DNA of 64,000 bases from Bacteroidales bacterium. Its GTDB lineage: Bacteria > Bacteroidota > Bacteroidia > Bacteroidales > Marinilabiliaceae. Positions 44,460 to 52,438 of this stretch are shown here, piece after piece. Location of the stretch: positions 125,924-189,923 of the forward strand of contig JAFPZF010000029.1 of assembly GCA_017417385.1 (NCBI GenBank), written 5' to 3'. Each line of letters opens with the position of its first letter. Within the stretch, counting starts at the first letter, position 1. The translations under genes and the position numbers were made by a program. The notes beneath the pieces were generated by a model. It was not told where the DNA came from. It was given only the letters and a program-made list of their open reading frames with translations, and did no database searches.

Positions 44460-45407
44460 ATGAACGGAGAAGAAACAAGAATCGAGCAGGAAGAGCAGGG
44501 GGAGAAGACTGCGAGCAGGATGCCGTGGCCGGTGCTAGTGTTGATGGGCTTCGGGAGCCTTTTGATAGCAGTGTTGTTGATATTTGTCATAGCGTCGGCA
44601 CAAAGTCAGTTGTTTTACGCAGTCCTTTCAGTAGTGTTTTTAGTCGGAGGCGGCATATTGTCTCAGCGGAAGGGCGGAGTGGTCTCGATGCTGGTAGCGC
44701 TACCGCTCATCGTGGCGGGCTTTGCATCAGCGTTTATTTGTGCGAGGGATGAGTACCTGACTCTTGTCATGGTGCTTCAAATGGCAGTCTCGGCAGTCCT
44801 ATTCTATCTGAGCAAGAGCGAGATATGCCGGCACGTGCTGTTGGCATACATAGTGGCGTTGGCTCCGGGGATAGCAGTCTCGATAGTCGATAGTTTTCGG
44901 GCAGTCAGCTTCTGGGTGGTGATAGCCTACACGGGAGTCTATGCAGGCACGACATGGGAGAAGGTATATAAAAGGACGGAGTTCGAGGGGTATTTAGGGA
45001 CGGTACGTTTCGTGACGGCGGTGATAGTAGCCGTGTCGGCATTTCTGATAAGCGAAGAACACATTTATTCGATAGCTATAGCGGCGGTGAGTTTTGCGAT
45101 GTCGTGCGTGCTGCTGCGGAAGTATCTGACGGGGACGAAGTTAGCAGTCGGGGTGGGGCTAGCGTTGTTGGCATGTGCGGCGACGGCGTGCTATCCAGTG
45201 ATGGCGGTAGGGTTTCTCGGGGTGATGCTGTCGTATGCCATGCTAGAGTATCTGACATTGGTGATATTTGGAGGCGTCTTTGTGGCTGGGGTGTCGATGT
45301 TCTATTATGATCTCGATATGCTCTTGATAGACAAGTCGTATTTGTTGATGGCATCTGGGTTAGTGTTCTTGACCGTGTACTGCGGAATAAAGCGATTGGC
45401 GAAATGA
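44460..45407 (+). CDS. DUF4401-like membrane protein
   Basis: 315 residues from the ATG at 44460; a GTG at 44451 overlapping the upstream stop is an alternative. A short acidic N-terminus is followed by about ten hydrophobic segments (VLVLMGFGSLLIAVLLIFVI first). I assign DUF4401 mainly from its position between DUF2157 and GDYXXLXY genes and from its overall layout, not from a sharp motif. The stop overlaps the next start (ATGA), implying coupled translation. Confidence 0.7.
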   Translation: MNGEETRIEQEEQGEKTASRMPWPVLVLMGFGSLLIAVLLIFVIASAQSQLFYAVLSVVFLVGGGILSQRKGGVVSMLVALPLIVAGFASAFICARDEYLTLVMVLQMAVSAVLFYLSKSEICRHVLLAYIVALAPGIAVSIVDSFRAVSFWVVIAYTGVYAGTTWEKVYKRTEFEGYLGTVRFVTAVIVAVSAFLISEEHIYSIAIAAVSFAMSCVLLRKYLTGTKLAVGVGLALLACAATACYPVMAVGFLGVMLSYAMLEYLTLVIFGGVFVAGVSMFYYDLDMLLIDKSYLLMASGLVFLTVYCGIKRLAK

Positions 45408-46012
45408 GAAAGAAGGATATAGCGTTGAAAGCCAACATGGTTCTGGTGCTGGGGCTCTTCGTGTACTCAGTAGTTCAGAAAGAGAGGATACTCGCGAGCA
45501 GCATGGAGATACTGATGGAGCTGGCGCCGAGGGACCCGCGCTCGATAATGCAGGGGGACTATATGAGGTTGAATTACCGGATATCGAATGAAATATCAAT
45601 AGACGAGTATCATAAGTATGTCGTCGTTCGGGTCGATACGGGCAATGTGGCCGTCTTTGTGCGTCAGCAGGATGACGAGGCGGTGGGTGAGGGTGAGATA
45701 TTGCTGCGGAGGACAGGGGAGAGTAAGAGAGGCGAGGGCTTCGGAGCGGATAATTATTTCTTTCAGGAGGGTACCGGTAGGAGGTTTGAAGCGGCGAAGT
45801 ATGGTCTGCTGAGGGTTGACGAAGAAGGGAAGTGCATACTCGTAGGGCTGTGTGACGGAGAGAAGAAGTTGATAGAGGCAGGAGGTGAGATTGAACATAA
45901 TGAAAAGAGTTGGGAGGAGCTTGGTGATACGGCTATTATCATAGTGCCTGATGGCGAGCTGCAGACGGATACTGTCGAGGTAGTAGATGGCGAGAGGAAT
46001 GACGATCTATGA
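45404..46012 (+). CDS. GDYXXLXY family protein
   Basis: 202 residues. A single N-terminal membrane segment (ANMVLVLGLFVYSVV) is followed by the family-defining motif QGDYMRLNY, residues about 51-59. A beta-rich extracytoplasmic domain of unknown function follows (KYVVVRVDTGNVAVFVRQ, FQEGTGRRFEAAKYGLLRVDE). The last 45 residues are an acidic tail. It is the third gene of the DUF2157/DUF4401 operon and overlaps the second by four bases. Confidence 0.88.
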   Translation: MRKKDIALKANMVLVLGLFVYSVVQKERILASSMEILMELAPRDPRSIMQGDYMRLNYRISNEISIDEYHKYVVVRVDTGNVAVFVRQQDDEAVGEGEILLRRTGESKRGEGFGADNYFFQEGTGRRFEAAKYGLLRVDEEGKCILVGLCDGEKKLIEAGGEIEHNEKSWEELGDTAIIIVPDGELQTDTVEVVDGERNDDL

Positions 46013-46206
46013 AGAAGGCAAGGACAGCAAAGGGGACTAGCACAGGCGGGAGTCAGAGGACAGGGGGAAAGAGAAGGGAAAAGTGAGAAGAGGAGCGAAG
46101 AGGAGAGAAGAGGAGAGAAGAGGCGAACGCGTTGAGAGATAGGGGGGAAGGAGAGCAGGGAGGAAGAGGAGGCGGAAAGAGACGAGAAAAAAAGTGGCGG
46201 GAAGTA

Positions 46207-46236
46207 TTGGAGTTGTCAAAATAATCGTTACATTTG
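46207..46236 (+). promoter_or_regulatory. Strong promoter of the candidate non-coding RNA
   Basis: TTG at 46207-46209, exactly 19 bases, TACATTTG at 46229-46236. No convincing protein gene starts within the next 350 bases. The stretch 46013-46200 before it is a polypurine spacer. Confidence 0.75.
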
Positions 46237-46241
46237 CAATA

Positions 46242-46484
46242 GAGAAAAGGAAAGAAAGCCGCATCGGATTTTTGATCGTTAAACTCAACATTAAAAATCT
46301 AACTGGGCGACGCTTTATCGTTACAATGGCGGGTTCCGGCTGTTTCGGCAGCTTGTCCTCCGGGGCACGGGAAATTACAAAGTAGCGAGGCACCCAAATC
46401 CTATTTTTAGGAGTTTAAACATCCAAGAAGGTGCGGCCCATCATAGAGGCACTGCTGCTCGAAAGAGTGGCGGTGTCTTTTTTT
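46242..46484 (+). ncRNA. Candidate structured non-coding RNA (about 240 nt)
   Basis: Bounded by a consensus promoter (-7 at 46229-46236) and a GAAA-loop terminator (46448-46484). The interior can pair GATTTTT with AAAAATC near 46270-46300, form a GCTG...CAGC hairpin near 46335, and a TCCTA-TTTT-TAGGA hairpin near 46405. The layout of promoter, structured transcript and terminator, without a good ORF, suggests a small RNA; 6S RNA is one candidate. I see no tmRNA, SRP or RNase P signature. A short frame ending GSGCFGSLSSGAREITK at about 46383 could instead mean a small peptide. Family not identified. Confidence 0.4.
46448..46484 (+). terminator. Intrinsic terminator with GAAA loop
   Basis: GGCACTGCTGCTC and GAGTGGCGGTGTC pair along all 13 positions, with G-T wobbles, around a GAAA tetraloop, followed by seven T. 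A near-copy of this hairpin occurs at 47269-47298. Confidence 0.85.
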
Positions 46485-46606
46485 GGGTGGGGAGTGATGG
46501 GACGTAAAGGAGAACGATAGTGGTGGGGTTGCAATAAAATATACGATTGACGTTATAGGGGTAGAATTTAGAACCCAGTCTCGTATAGGTCAGAGCGAAG
46601 AAGAGC

Positions 46607-47227
46607 ATGAATAAGGTGAAAAAGATAGCATTGGCAGTGGTGGCAGTGATAGTCTTGGCAGTGGGAGTGAAGGCATTCGAGTTGTTTGGCCCAGTTGTCA
46701 ACTGTGGATCAGAATACAAGCCGAAGGAGGGGGACATAATATTTCAGGAGACTCATGGGCCTCAGGCGCCGATGATCAAGGCAGTGACAATGAGCAGGTG
46801 GACACATTGTGGGATGGTCGTCATGAAGAACGGGAAGCCGCACGTCGTGGAGGCGTGGAAGACGTGTCAGGTCATACCGATGGAGGAGTGGATAGCGAGG
46901 GACGGCGGGAATTATGCCATAGCGAGGCCAAAGGCGTTTGAGGGGAAGGATGTCAAGGTTAAGTATGGCAAGTATTTAGGTATGCCGTATGATATACAGT
47001 TTAGGTTCGACAATGGCAAGGCGTATTGTTCGGAGTTGGTGTGGATGCTCTATAAGGATATCACGGGGGAACAGTTGAGTGAGCCGAGGGTGTTGAAGAC
47101 GTATATGCTCACGCATATCTCGAAGATGGTAGAGAATGAGATACAGCGACGGGGGATGAGGCTGGATGACGAGATGGTGGCACCTGTTGACTTGATGAAT
47201 ACGGGGTTGGTGGAGAGGATATATTAG
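46607..47227 (+). CDS. YiiX/YebB-like NlpC/P60 cysteine hydrolase
   Basis: 206 residues. An N-terminal signal or anchor (KIALAVVAVIVLAVGVKAF) is followed by the permuted NlpC/P60 fold. EGDIIFQE leads to His67 in RWTHCGMVV and the catalytic Cys141 in AYCSELVWMLYK. YiiX-type enzymes are permuted papain-like hydrolases; some act on lipids or on peptidoglycan-linked amides, but the substrate here is unknown. The protein is probably periplasmic or membrane-anchored. No operon partners are evident; a terminator-like hairpin lies 42 bases after the stop. Confidence 0.88.
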   Translation: MNKVKKIALAVVAVIVLAVGVKAFELFGPVVNCGSEYKPKEGDIIFQETHGPQAPMIKAVTMSRWTHCGMVVMKNGKPHVVEAWKTCQVIPMEEWIARDGGNYAIARPKAFEGKDVKVKYGKYLGMPYDIQFRFDNGKAYCSELVWMLYKDITGEQLSEPRVLKTYMLTHISKMVENEIQRRGMRLDDEMVAPVDLMNTGLVERIY

Positions 47228-47259
47228 GATCGGTAGGTGACCGTACAGACGTGGATGAC

Positions 47260-47643
47260 ATGAGGATTGGCACTGCTGCTCTAAAGAGAGGCGGTGTCAT
47301 TAGTTTTGCGAGTAACGAGCAGCTTGTTGACCACATGAGGGCTAACGGCATAGAGGTGAAGGATGTGAGGAAGGCAGGCTGTTTGGTTGATAATGATGTG
47401 CAGTATGCAAGGGAGAAAGCTTACGGACAATGGAATGCGTATAACAACAAAAGGAAAGCAACCCAAGAGCAAAGGGACGAATTGATAAAGAAAGTCATAG
47501 GGAAGCAATACGAGCACGCTGGGACTGACATTATCAACATAGGACCGAGTCTCTTTCTGATAGACCATTCGTCTTCGGATGAAATCAAGTCAGAATATGC
47601 CAATTGGAATATTCCAGACGGTGAGGGCTATGGTATCAGATAA
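47260..47643 (+). CDS. Hypothetical protein, possible fragment of a mobile-element protein
   Basis: 127 residues from the ATG at 47260; a GTG at 47251 would add three. The sequence (MRIGTAALKRGGVISFASNE, then VQYAREKAYGQWNAYNNKRKAT and a GEGYGIR end) matches no family I recognise. It is hydrophilic and has no signal. The frame is open further upstream to about 47227, so it may be the tail of a longer, lost gene. Its first codons coincide with a near-copy of the terminator hairpin at 46448. Codon use is more AT-rich than the neighbours. The two following fragments suggest a decayed mobile segment. Confidence 0.45.
   Translation: MRIGTAALKRGGVISFASNEQLVDHMRANGIEVKDVRKAGCLVDNDVQYAREKAYGQWNAYNNKRKATQEQRDELIKKVIGKQYEHAGTDIINIGPSLFLIDHSSSDEIKSEYANWNIPDGEGYGIR
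47269..47298 (+). repeat. Second copy of the GGCACTGCTGCTC hairpin
   Basis: GGCACTGCTGCTC-TAAA-GAGAGGCGGTGTC, differing from the 46448 copy in the loop and two stem positions, with no T-run directly after it. Confidence 0.6.
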
Positions 47644-47680
47644 AAGCATACATTAGCGGAAATAACCGAAAACGATATTT

Positions 47681-47947
47681 ATGAAATCGTCAGAAACATC
47701 GCAGCCGACTATGGACACTCTGAGACACGCATTCGCGAGGTGCTGCAAAATCTTGGGATTAGACCAGGAAACATGCTTAAACTTAATTTTGCTGCTGCAA
47801 TCAAGAACGGAATTGGCAACAATGGTTTGCATGATGTATCAAGCAGAGGAAGAAGGAGAGAAATGGGGAACGACGGAAGTCGTGTTGGCAGCAGAGAAAA
47901 TCAAGGACTACTTTCAGAAACATCCAGAGTTGATTCAAAAGACGTAG
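47681..47947 (+). CDS. Small helical protein of mobile-element type
   Basis: 88 residues (MKSSETSQPTMDTLRHAFAR start). It is all-helical with a segment ILGLDQETCLNLILLLQSRT resembling short helix-turn-helix-like orphans common in Bacteroidales conjugative elements. It ends with AAEKIKDYFQKHPELIQKT. I cannot name a family. Another frame over the same DNA (reading EIVRNIAADYGHSETRIREVL) is also fairly protein-like, so the true frame is uncertain. The stop overlaps the start of the metallopeptidase remnant. Confidence 0.4.
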   Translation: MKSSETSQPTMDTLRHAFARCCKILGLDQETCLNLILLLQSRTELATMVCMMYQAEEEGEKWGTTEVVLAAEKIKDYFQKHPELIQKT

Positions 47948-48153
47948 AGGAGTTCCGCACTCCTTCTGGCGAGGTGTATGGCTGGTACGACAGGAATACC
48001 GACGAGATATATCTCGACATGGAGAAGATAAGTCCAGAGCACCCTCTCCATGAGTACACTCACATGTGGGACAGGATTATCAGCGAGATGAACCCAGAAC
48101 TGTGGGATGAAGTGCTTCTTATTCATGAAATGAGTAAGAGGAAAACGGGATGA
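47941..48153 (+). pseudogene. Remnant of a large protein with a HEYTH zinc-peptidase motif
   Basis: The reading frame EEFRTPSGEVYGWYDRNTDE then HPLHEYTHMWDRIISEMNPELW has the look of the metallopeptidase-like domain found in very large polyvalent proteins of Bacteroidales mobile elements. HEYTH matches the zincin HExxH pattern. Only about 70 residues remain. The upstream part of the frame (from GTG 47740) looks shifted out of phase and there is no proper start, so this is best seen as a decayed 3' fragment. Confidence 0.55.
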
Positions 48154-48235
48154 AGAGGTAGAAATGGCGATGCGCTTCAATACGAAGAAATTGAGAGAAA
48201 AGTTGTAAATTGCAGGCTGAAAGGAGAAGAATATA

Positions 48236-49123
48236 ATGGCAGAGAGGCATGACTTGGTGCGGTTCGACTGGGCGATGAAGAAGATGCTCAGGAACAAGGC
48301 GAACTATGGTATATTGGAGGGCTTCATAGAAGTCTTCCTCGGGAAGAAGTGCAAGATAGTGGAGCTGCTGGAGAGCGAAGGCAACCAGGAGGATTATGCC
48401 GACAAGTTCAACAGGGTGGACATCAAGGCGAAGGACAGCGACGGCGAGCTGTTCTTGGTGGAGATACAGACGACGAGATACACGTCGTATCTTCAGAGGG
48501 TGTTGTACGGTGTATCTAAGGCGATAACGGAGCAGATAGAGAAGGGGGACAGTTACGGGAAGATAAAGCAGGTGTTCTCCATATCGGTAGTGTATTACGA
48601 TCTGGGGCACGGAAAGGACTATTTCTATGAGGCAAAGACGGACTTCGTAGGGGTGCACGAGCACGACGTGCTGCAGTTGAGCGAAAGGGAGGAGATGTCG
48701 GTGGAACAGATAGCGCGAGGCGATGAGCGTAAGTACAGGATGGAGGCGAAGACGGCGAGCGACATATTCCCGAAGTATTACCTGATAAGGATAAACGCAT
48801 ACAGGAAGGTTGTGGCGGACGCCATGGACGAATGGATGCGTTTCCTGAAGGACAACAGCATAAAGGAGGACACGAAGGTGCCGGGACTTGTCGAGGCGAA
48901 GGAGAGACTCAGGATAAGCAGTATGAGCAAGGAGGAGAGGCTAGGGTATGAGAGGCATCTGGATGCCGTGGATCAGGAGAAGGACGTGGCGAAATCGTAT
49001 ATGGAGGAGGGAATGAAGAAAGGGAAAATTGAAATAGCGAGGAACATGAAGGAGGAAGGGATGAGTATAGAGATGATAGCGAAGTTGACGGGGTTGACGA
49101 GAGAGGAGATAGAAAAGATGTAA
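48236..49123 (+). CDS. Rpn family recombination-promoting nuclease (PD-(D/E)XK putative transposase)
   Basis: 295 residues, typical length. The nuclease core RVDIKAKDSDGELFLVEIQ has Asp62, Glu76 and Gln78. It is followed by SYLQRVLYGVSKAITEQI and FSISVVYYDLGHGKDY, both hallmark stretches. The C-terminus has the GMKKGKIEIARNMKEEGMS repeat-like helix and a helix-turn-helix (MIAKLTGLTREEIEKM). Rpn proteins cut DNA and stimulate recombination, and recent work ties variants to defence. It stands next to mobile-element fragments. Confidence 0.92.
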   Translation: MAERHDLVRFDWAMKKMLRNKANYGILEGFIEVFLGKKCKIVELLESEGNQEDYADKFNRVDIKAKDSDGELFLVEIQTTRYTSYLQRVLYGVSKAITEQIEKGDSYGKIKQVFSISVVYYDLGHGKDYFYEAKTDFVGVHEHDVLQLSEREEMSVEQIARGDERKYRMEAKTASDIFPKYYLIRINAYRKVVADAMDEWMRFLKDNSIKEDTKVPGLVEAKERLRISSMSKEERLGYERHLDAVDQEKDVAKSYMEEGMKKGKIEIARNMKEEGMSIEMIAKLTGLTREEIEKM

Positions 49124-49189
49124 CAATAGAAGAGGTGAATTTTAGGAACAAGTGTGGCAATTGTAGGAATTAACAAAACAACAAAGATA

Positions 49190-50638
49190 ATGACAGGAAT
49201 GAAGCATTTATTGGCAGTGGTCATGGCGATGATGGCTATGACGGCGGTGGCGCAGGACATAAAGGTCGGTGTATGCGACTGGATGATATTGAAGAGGCAG
49301 AAGCTCGGTGAATTCAGACTGGCGAGGGAGATAGGTGCCGACGGAGTCGAGATGGACATGGGCGGACTCGGGAAACGGGCGATGTTCGACAACAAGATGA
49401 GGGACAACGAGGCGGCCGTCAGGGACTTCAAGTTCCAGATGGACAGTACGAAGGTCGAGATCGGGGCGATTGCGATGAGCGGGTTCTATGGGCAGAACTT
49501 CGGGGAGAAGGAGACATACAGAGAGCTGATAGATGACTGCCTGAACACGATGGACAAGATGGGAGGCGTCCGGGTAGCGTTTCTGCCACTCGGTGGAAGC
49601 GGGAATGACTGGCACAGCGACAAGGCGAAGCGGAAGGAGATAGTCAAGCGACTCAGGGAGGTCGGCGACATGGCGGCTAAGCGAGGGAAGAAGATAGGCA
49701 TAGACACGCCGCTCGACGCGGAGGGCAACCTGAAGCTCCTGAAGGAGATAGGCAGCAAGGGGATAGGCATATTCTACAAGTGGCAGACGGCAGTCGAGAA
49801 CAAAGTTGACATAGCGAAGGACATCAAGAAGCTCGGGGTGAAGAACATAGTAGCGTTTCATGCAAGCAACACGGACAGCCTGTGCCTGAGGGACGACAAG
49901 GCGATAGACGTGCCGTCGATAGCAAGCGTCTTGAAGGAGTTAGGCTGGAGCGGCTGGCTGTTTGTAGAAAGGAGCAGGGACACGAGATACGTCAAGGACG
50001 TGAAGATGAACTATGCGAACAACGTGGACTACCTCAAGGGCATATTTAATGCCCAGATAGAGGCCGACGTGCAGTTGAAGTCGGACGGGCGCGACAGAGA
50101 TTATGTAGAGACCATAATGAAGAGGTCGTTGAAGGTGACAGATGCGCTGAAGATATCATACACGCGGACGGGGCGGAACGTCCAGAACATAGTAGCGAAC
50201 AAGTATTTCATGCTTAACGACATATATGCCGAGAGGGACAGCGTAAAGAAGACCGACAAGAAATTGGCGGAGGCCACGGCAGACAGCAAGCTCTACAGGA
50301 GCCATTTCGACATGGAGTCGCAGCTATCCAACTACCTGTCGCCAAGCCAGATAGAGAAGGTCAAGGACGTGATGACGTACAATGTCGTATGGGTGACGTA
50401 TGAGGCACAGTGTGACATGATCCCGACGCTCAAGGAGGAGGAGAAGCGCCAGATACTGGCGTGGCTGAAGGAGGCGAGGGAGTTTGCGATAGACGCGGAG
50501 AACTCGAACAAGAAGCATGCGGCGTTTGGGAAGTACAAGGGGAGGATAAACAATTACCTGAGCGGGAGGGGATATAACCTCACGAAGGAGAGAGAGGCTT
50601 GGGCTGAGAGAGTGAAAGCGAGAGGCGGCACGTTGTAG
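49190..50638 (+). CDS. Secreted sugar isomerase-like TIM barrel fused to DUF3826
   Basis: 482 residues from the ATG at 49190; ATG 49199 also fits. A signal peptide ends MTAVAQ. Residues about 25-285 are an AP-endonuclease-2/xylose isomerase-like TIM barrel (KVGVCDWMILKRQKLGEF, GADGVEMDMGG, FHASNTDS, WLFVERS). Residues about 295-475 match DUF3826: VANKYFMLNDIYAERD, SQIEKVKDVMTYNVV, AREFAIDAENSNKKHAAFGK and INNYLSGRGYNL. DUF3826 proteins are frequent in rhamnogalacturonan-related loci, usually as separate proteins. The fusion therefore hints at carbohydrate metabolism outside the cytoplasm. Function not established. Confidence 0.85.
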   Translation: MTGMKHLLAVVMAMMAMTAVAQDIKVGVCDWMILKRQKLGEFRLAREIGADGVEMDMGGLGKRAMFDNKMRDNEAAVRDFKFQMDSTKVEIGAIAMSGFYGQNFGEKETYRELIDDCLNTMDKMGGVRVAFLPLGGSGNDWHSDKAKRKEIVKRLREVGDMAAKRGKKIGIDTPLDAEGNLKLLKEIGSKGIGIFYKWQTAVENKVDIAKDIKKLGVKNIVAFHASNTDSLCLRDDKAIDVPSIASVLKELGWSGWLFVERSRDTRYVKDVKMNYANNVDYLKGIFNAQIEADVQLKSDGRDRDYVETIMKRSLKVTDALKISYTRTGRNVQNIVANKYFMLNDIYAERDSVKKTDKKLAEATADSKLYRSHFDMESQLSNYLSPSQIEKVKDVMTYNVVWVTYEAQCDMIPTLKEEEKRQILAWLKEAREFAIDAENSNKKHAAFGKYKGRINNYLSGRGYNLTKEREAWAERVKARGGTL

Positions 50639-50732
50639 GGAACAGAAGAGTCTGGGGGGCAAGGAGAAGTGAAATATAGCCCAAAAAGATTCGAAAAAGC
50701 GAATAGTTGGGTTATCGAAAAGTAAAAAGATG

Positions 50733-50740
50733 TAAATTTG
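50733..50740 (+). promoter_or_regulatory. -7 element for the acyl-CoA synthetase gene
   Basis: TAAATTTG, 36 bases before the start codon. The best TTG upstream is at 50707, 23 bases away, so the -33 match is poor. Confidence 0.5.
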
Positions 50741-50775
50741 CATCCCGACAACGACAACAGACAGCAGAATAATTG

Positions 50776-52425
50776 ATGCAACTATTAAACGAAACGATAG
50801 GCGGTCTACTCGAGAAATATGCGAGGGAGACGCCGAATAAGGATTTCATCGTATATGCAGACAAGGGGCTGAGGTGGTCCTACAAGCAGTTTGACGAGCG
50901 AGTTGATGAGTTGGCTCGTGGACTGATGTCGATAGGCGTCACAAAGGACGCCAAGGTAGGAATCTGGGCTAACAACATGCCGGACTGGCTGACAGTCTTC
51001 TTTGCGTGTGCAAAGATAGGCGCGTGGCTAGTGACAGTCAATACAAACTACAAGATAGGGGAGCTCGAGTATCTGCTCTCGAATGCGGACATACATACGC
51101 TGTGCATGATAGAGGGTTATCGTGACAGTTCGTATGTAGACATGGTCTATGAGCTTGTCCCGGAGTTGAAGACGACGCCGAAGGGCCACCTGCACAGTGA
51201 CAGACTTCCGGAGCTACGGAATGTAGTATTGCTGAGTTCGGACCACAAGAAGGGAATGTATAACACCGTCGAGGTGATGGGCAATGCGCGTAGCGTCTCG
51301 AAAGTCGACTTTGAGAATCGCAGGAATGCGGTGAAGCCGTCGGACGTCGTGAACATGCAGTACACCAGTGGGACGACCGGATTTCCGAAGGGAGTGATGC
51401 TGACGCACTATAACATAATAAACAATGGATTTGCGACAGGCGAGTGCATGCGTTACACGGCGGACGATCGACTCCTCGTGTGCGTCCCGTTCTTCCATTG
51501 TTTTGGGATAGTGTTGGCGTTGTGTGCAGTCTTGACCCATGGAGCGACGATGGTGATATGTGAGGACTTCGACGTCCCGAACGTGCTCTACTCGATAGAG
51601 AAGGAGCGTTGCACGTCTCTATATGGAGTCCCGACGATGTATGTAGCGGAACTTCACTATCCACAGTTCTCGTCATACGACCTCAGTTCGTTGAGGACGG
51701 GAATCATGGCAGGATCGGTATGTCCGATAGAGACCATGAACGAGGTGATGGACAAGATGAACATGAAGGACATAATCTCGGTCTATGGTCTGACAGAGTC
51801 GTCGCCAGGGATGACGGCGAGCAGGGCGGAGCATACGCCCTTGCAGAGGGCGACGACAGTCGGCACGGAGTTTCCGTTCGTCGAGGTGAAGGTCGTAAAC
51901 ACGGAGACGGGCGAGGAGTGCAAGGTCGGCGAGGCAGGTGAGATATGCTGTCGCGGGTATAATGTCATGCGAGGCTACTACAAGAACGAGGAGGCCACGC
52001 GGAACGTCATAGATGCCGACGGATTCCTACATTCGGGAGACCTGGCAATGAAGGACGAGGAAGGGTTCTACCACATAACAGGTAGGATCAAGGATATGAT
52101 AATCAGAGGCGGCGAGAACATCTATCCGCGTGAGATAGAGAACTTCATCTACAGGATGCCGGAGGTCAGCATGGTTGAGGTTGTCGGAGTTCCGGACGCC
52201 CACTATGGTGAGATAGTAGTCGCGTTTATAATCTTGAAAGAGGGGGCAGCGTTGACGGAGGAGCAGGTCAGGGACTATTGCTCTCTTCAGATGGCGAAGT
52301 TCAAGGTCCCGAAGCACGTATTCTTCGTCGCTGACTATCCGAAGACAGGCAGCGGTAAAGTACAGAAGTACAAGCTACGCGAGATAGGCAAGCAGATGGT
52401 CGACGAGCTAAAGAAGAAAGCATAG
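50776..52425 (+). CDS. AMP-binding acyl-CoA synthetase (fatty-acid CoA ligase family)
   Basis: 549 residues from the ATG at 50776. Motifs in order: the P-loop YTSGTTGFPKG (about 196-206), the VYGLTESSPG aromatic motif, GYNVMRGYYKN, DGFLHSGDLA, the hinge IKDMIIRGGENIYPREIE, and the catalytic Lys in KTGSGKVQK near 528. It activates a carboxylic acid as acyl-AMP and transfers it to CoA. A medium- or long-chain fatty acid is likely but not determinable here. truA follows after 13 bases, probably on the same transcript. Confidence 0.93.
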   Translation: MQLLNETIGGLLEKYARETPNKDFIVYADKGLRWSYKQFDERVDELARGLMSIGVTKDAKVGIWANNMPDWLTVFFACAKIGAWLVTVNTNYKIGELEYLLSNADIHTLCMIEGYRDSSYVDMVYELVPELKTTPKGHLHSDRLPELRNVVLLSSDHKKGMYNTVEVMGNARSVSKVDFENRRNAVKPSDVVNMQYTSGTTGFPKGVMLTHYNIINNGFATGECMRYTADDRLLVCVPFFHCFGIVLALCAVLTHGATMVICEDFDVPNVLYSIEKERCTSLYGVPTMYVAELHYPQFSSYDLSSLRTGIMAGSVCPIETMNEVMDKMNMKDIISVYGLTESSPGMTASRAEHTPLQRATTVGTEFPFVEVKVVNTETGEECKVGEAGEICCRGYNVMRGYYKNEEATRNVIDADGFLHSGDLAMKDEEGFYHITGRIKDMIIRGGENIYPREIENFIYRMPEVSMVEVVGVPDAHYGEIVVAFIILKEGAALTEEQVRDYCSLQMAKFKVPKHVFFVADYPKTGSGKVQKYKLREIGKQMVDELKKKA

Positions 52426-52438
52426 AGAGGGAGCAGGC

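Noticed and set aside
46194..46385. 63-codon frame across the candidate RNA
   Set aside because: Its start lies upstream of the promoter -33 box, so the full ORF could not be translated from that transcript; only a shorter C-terminal peptide remains possible.
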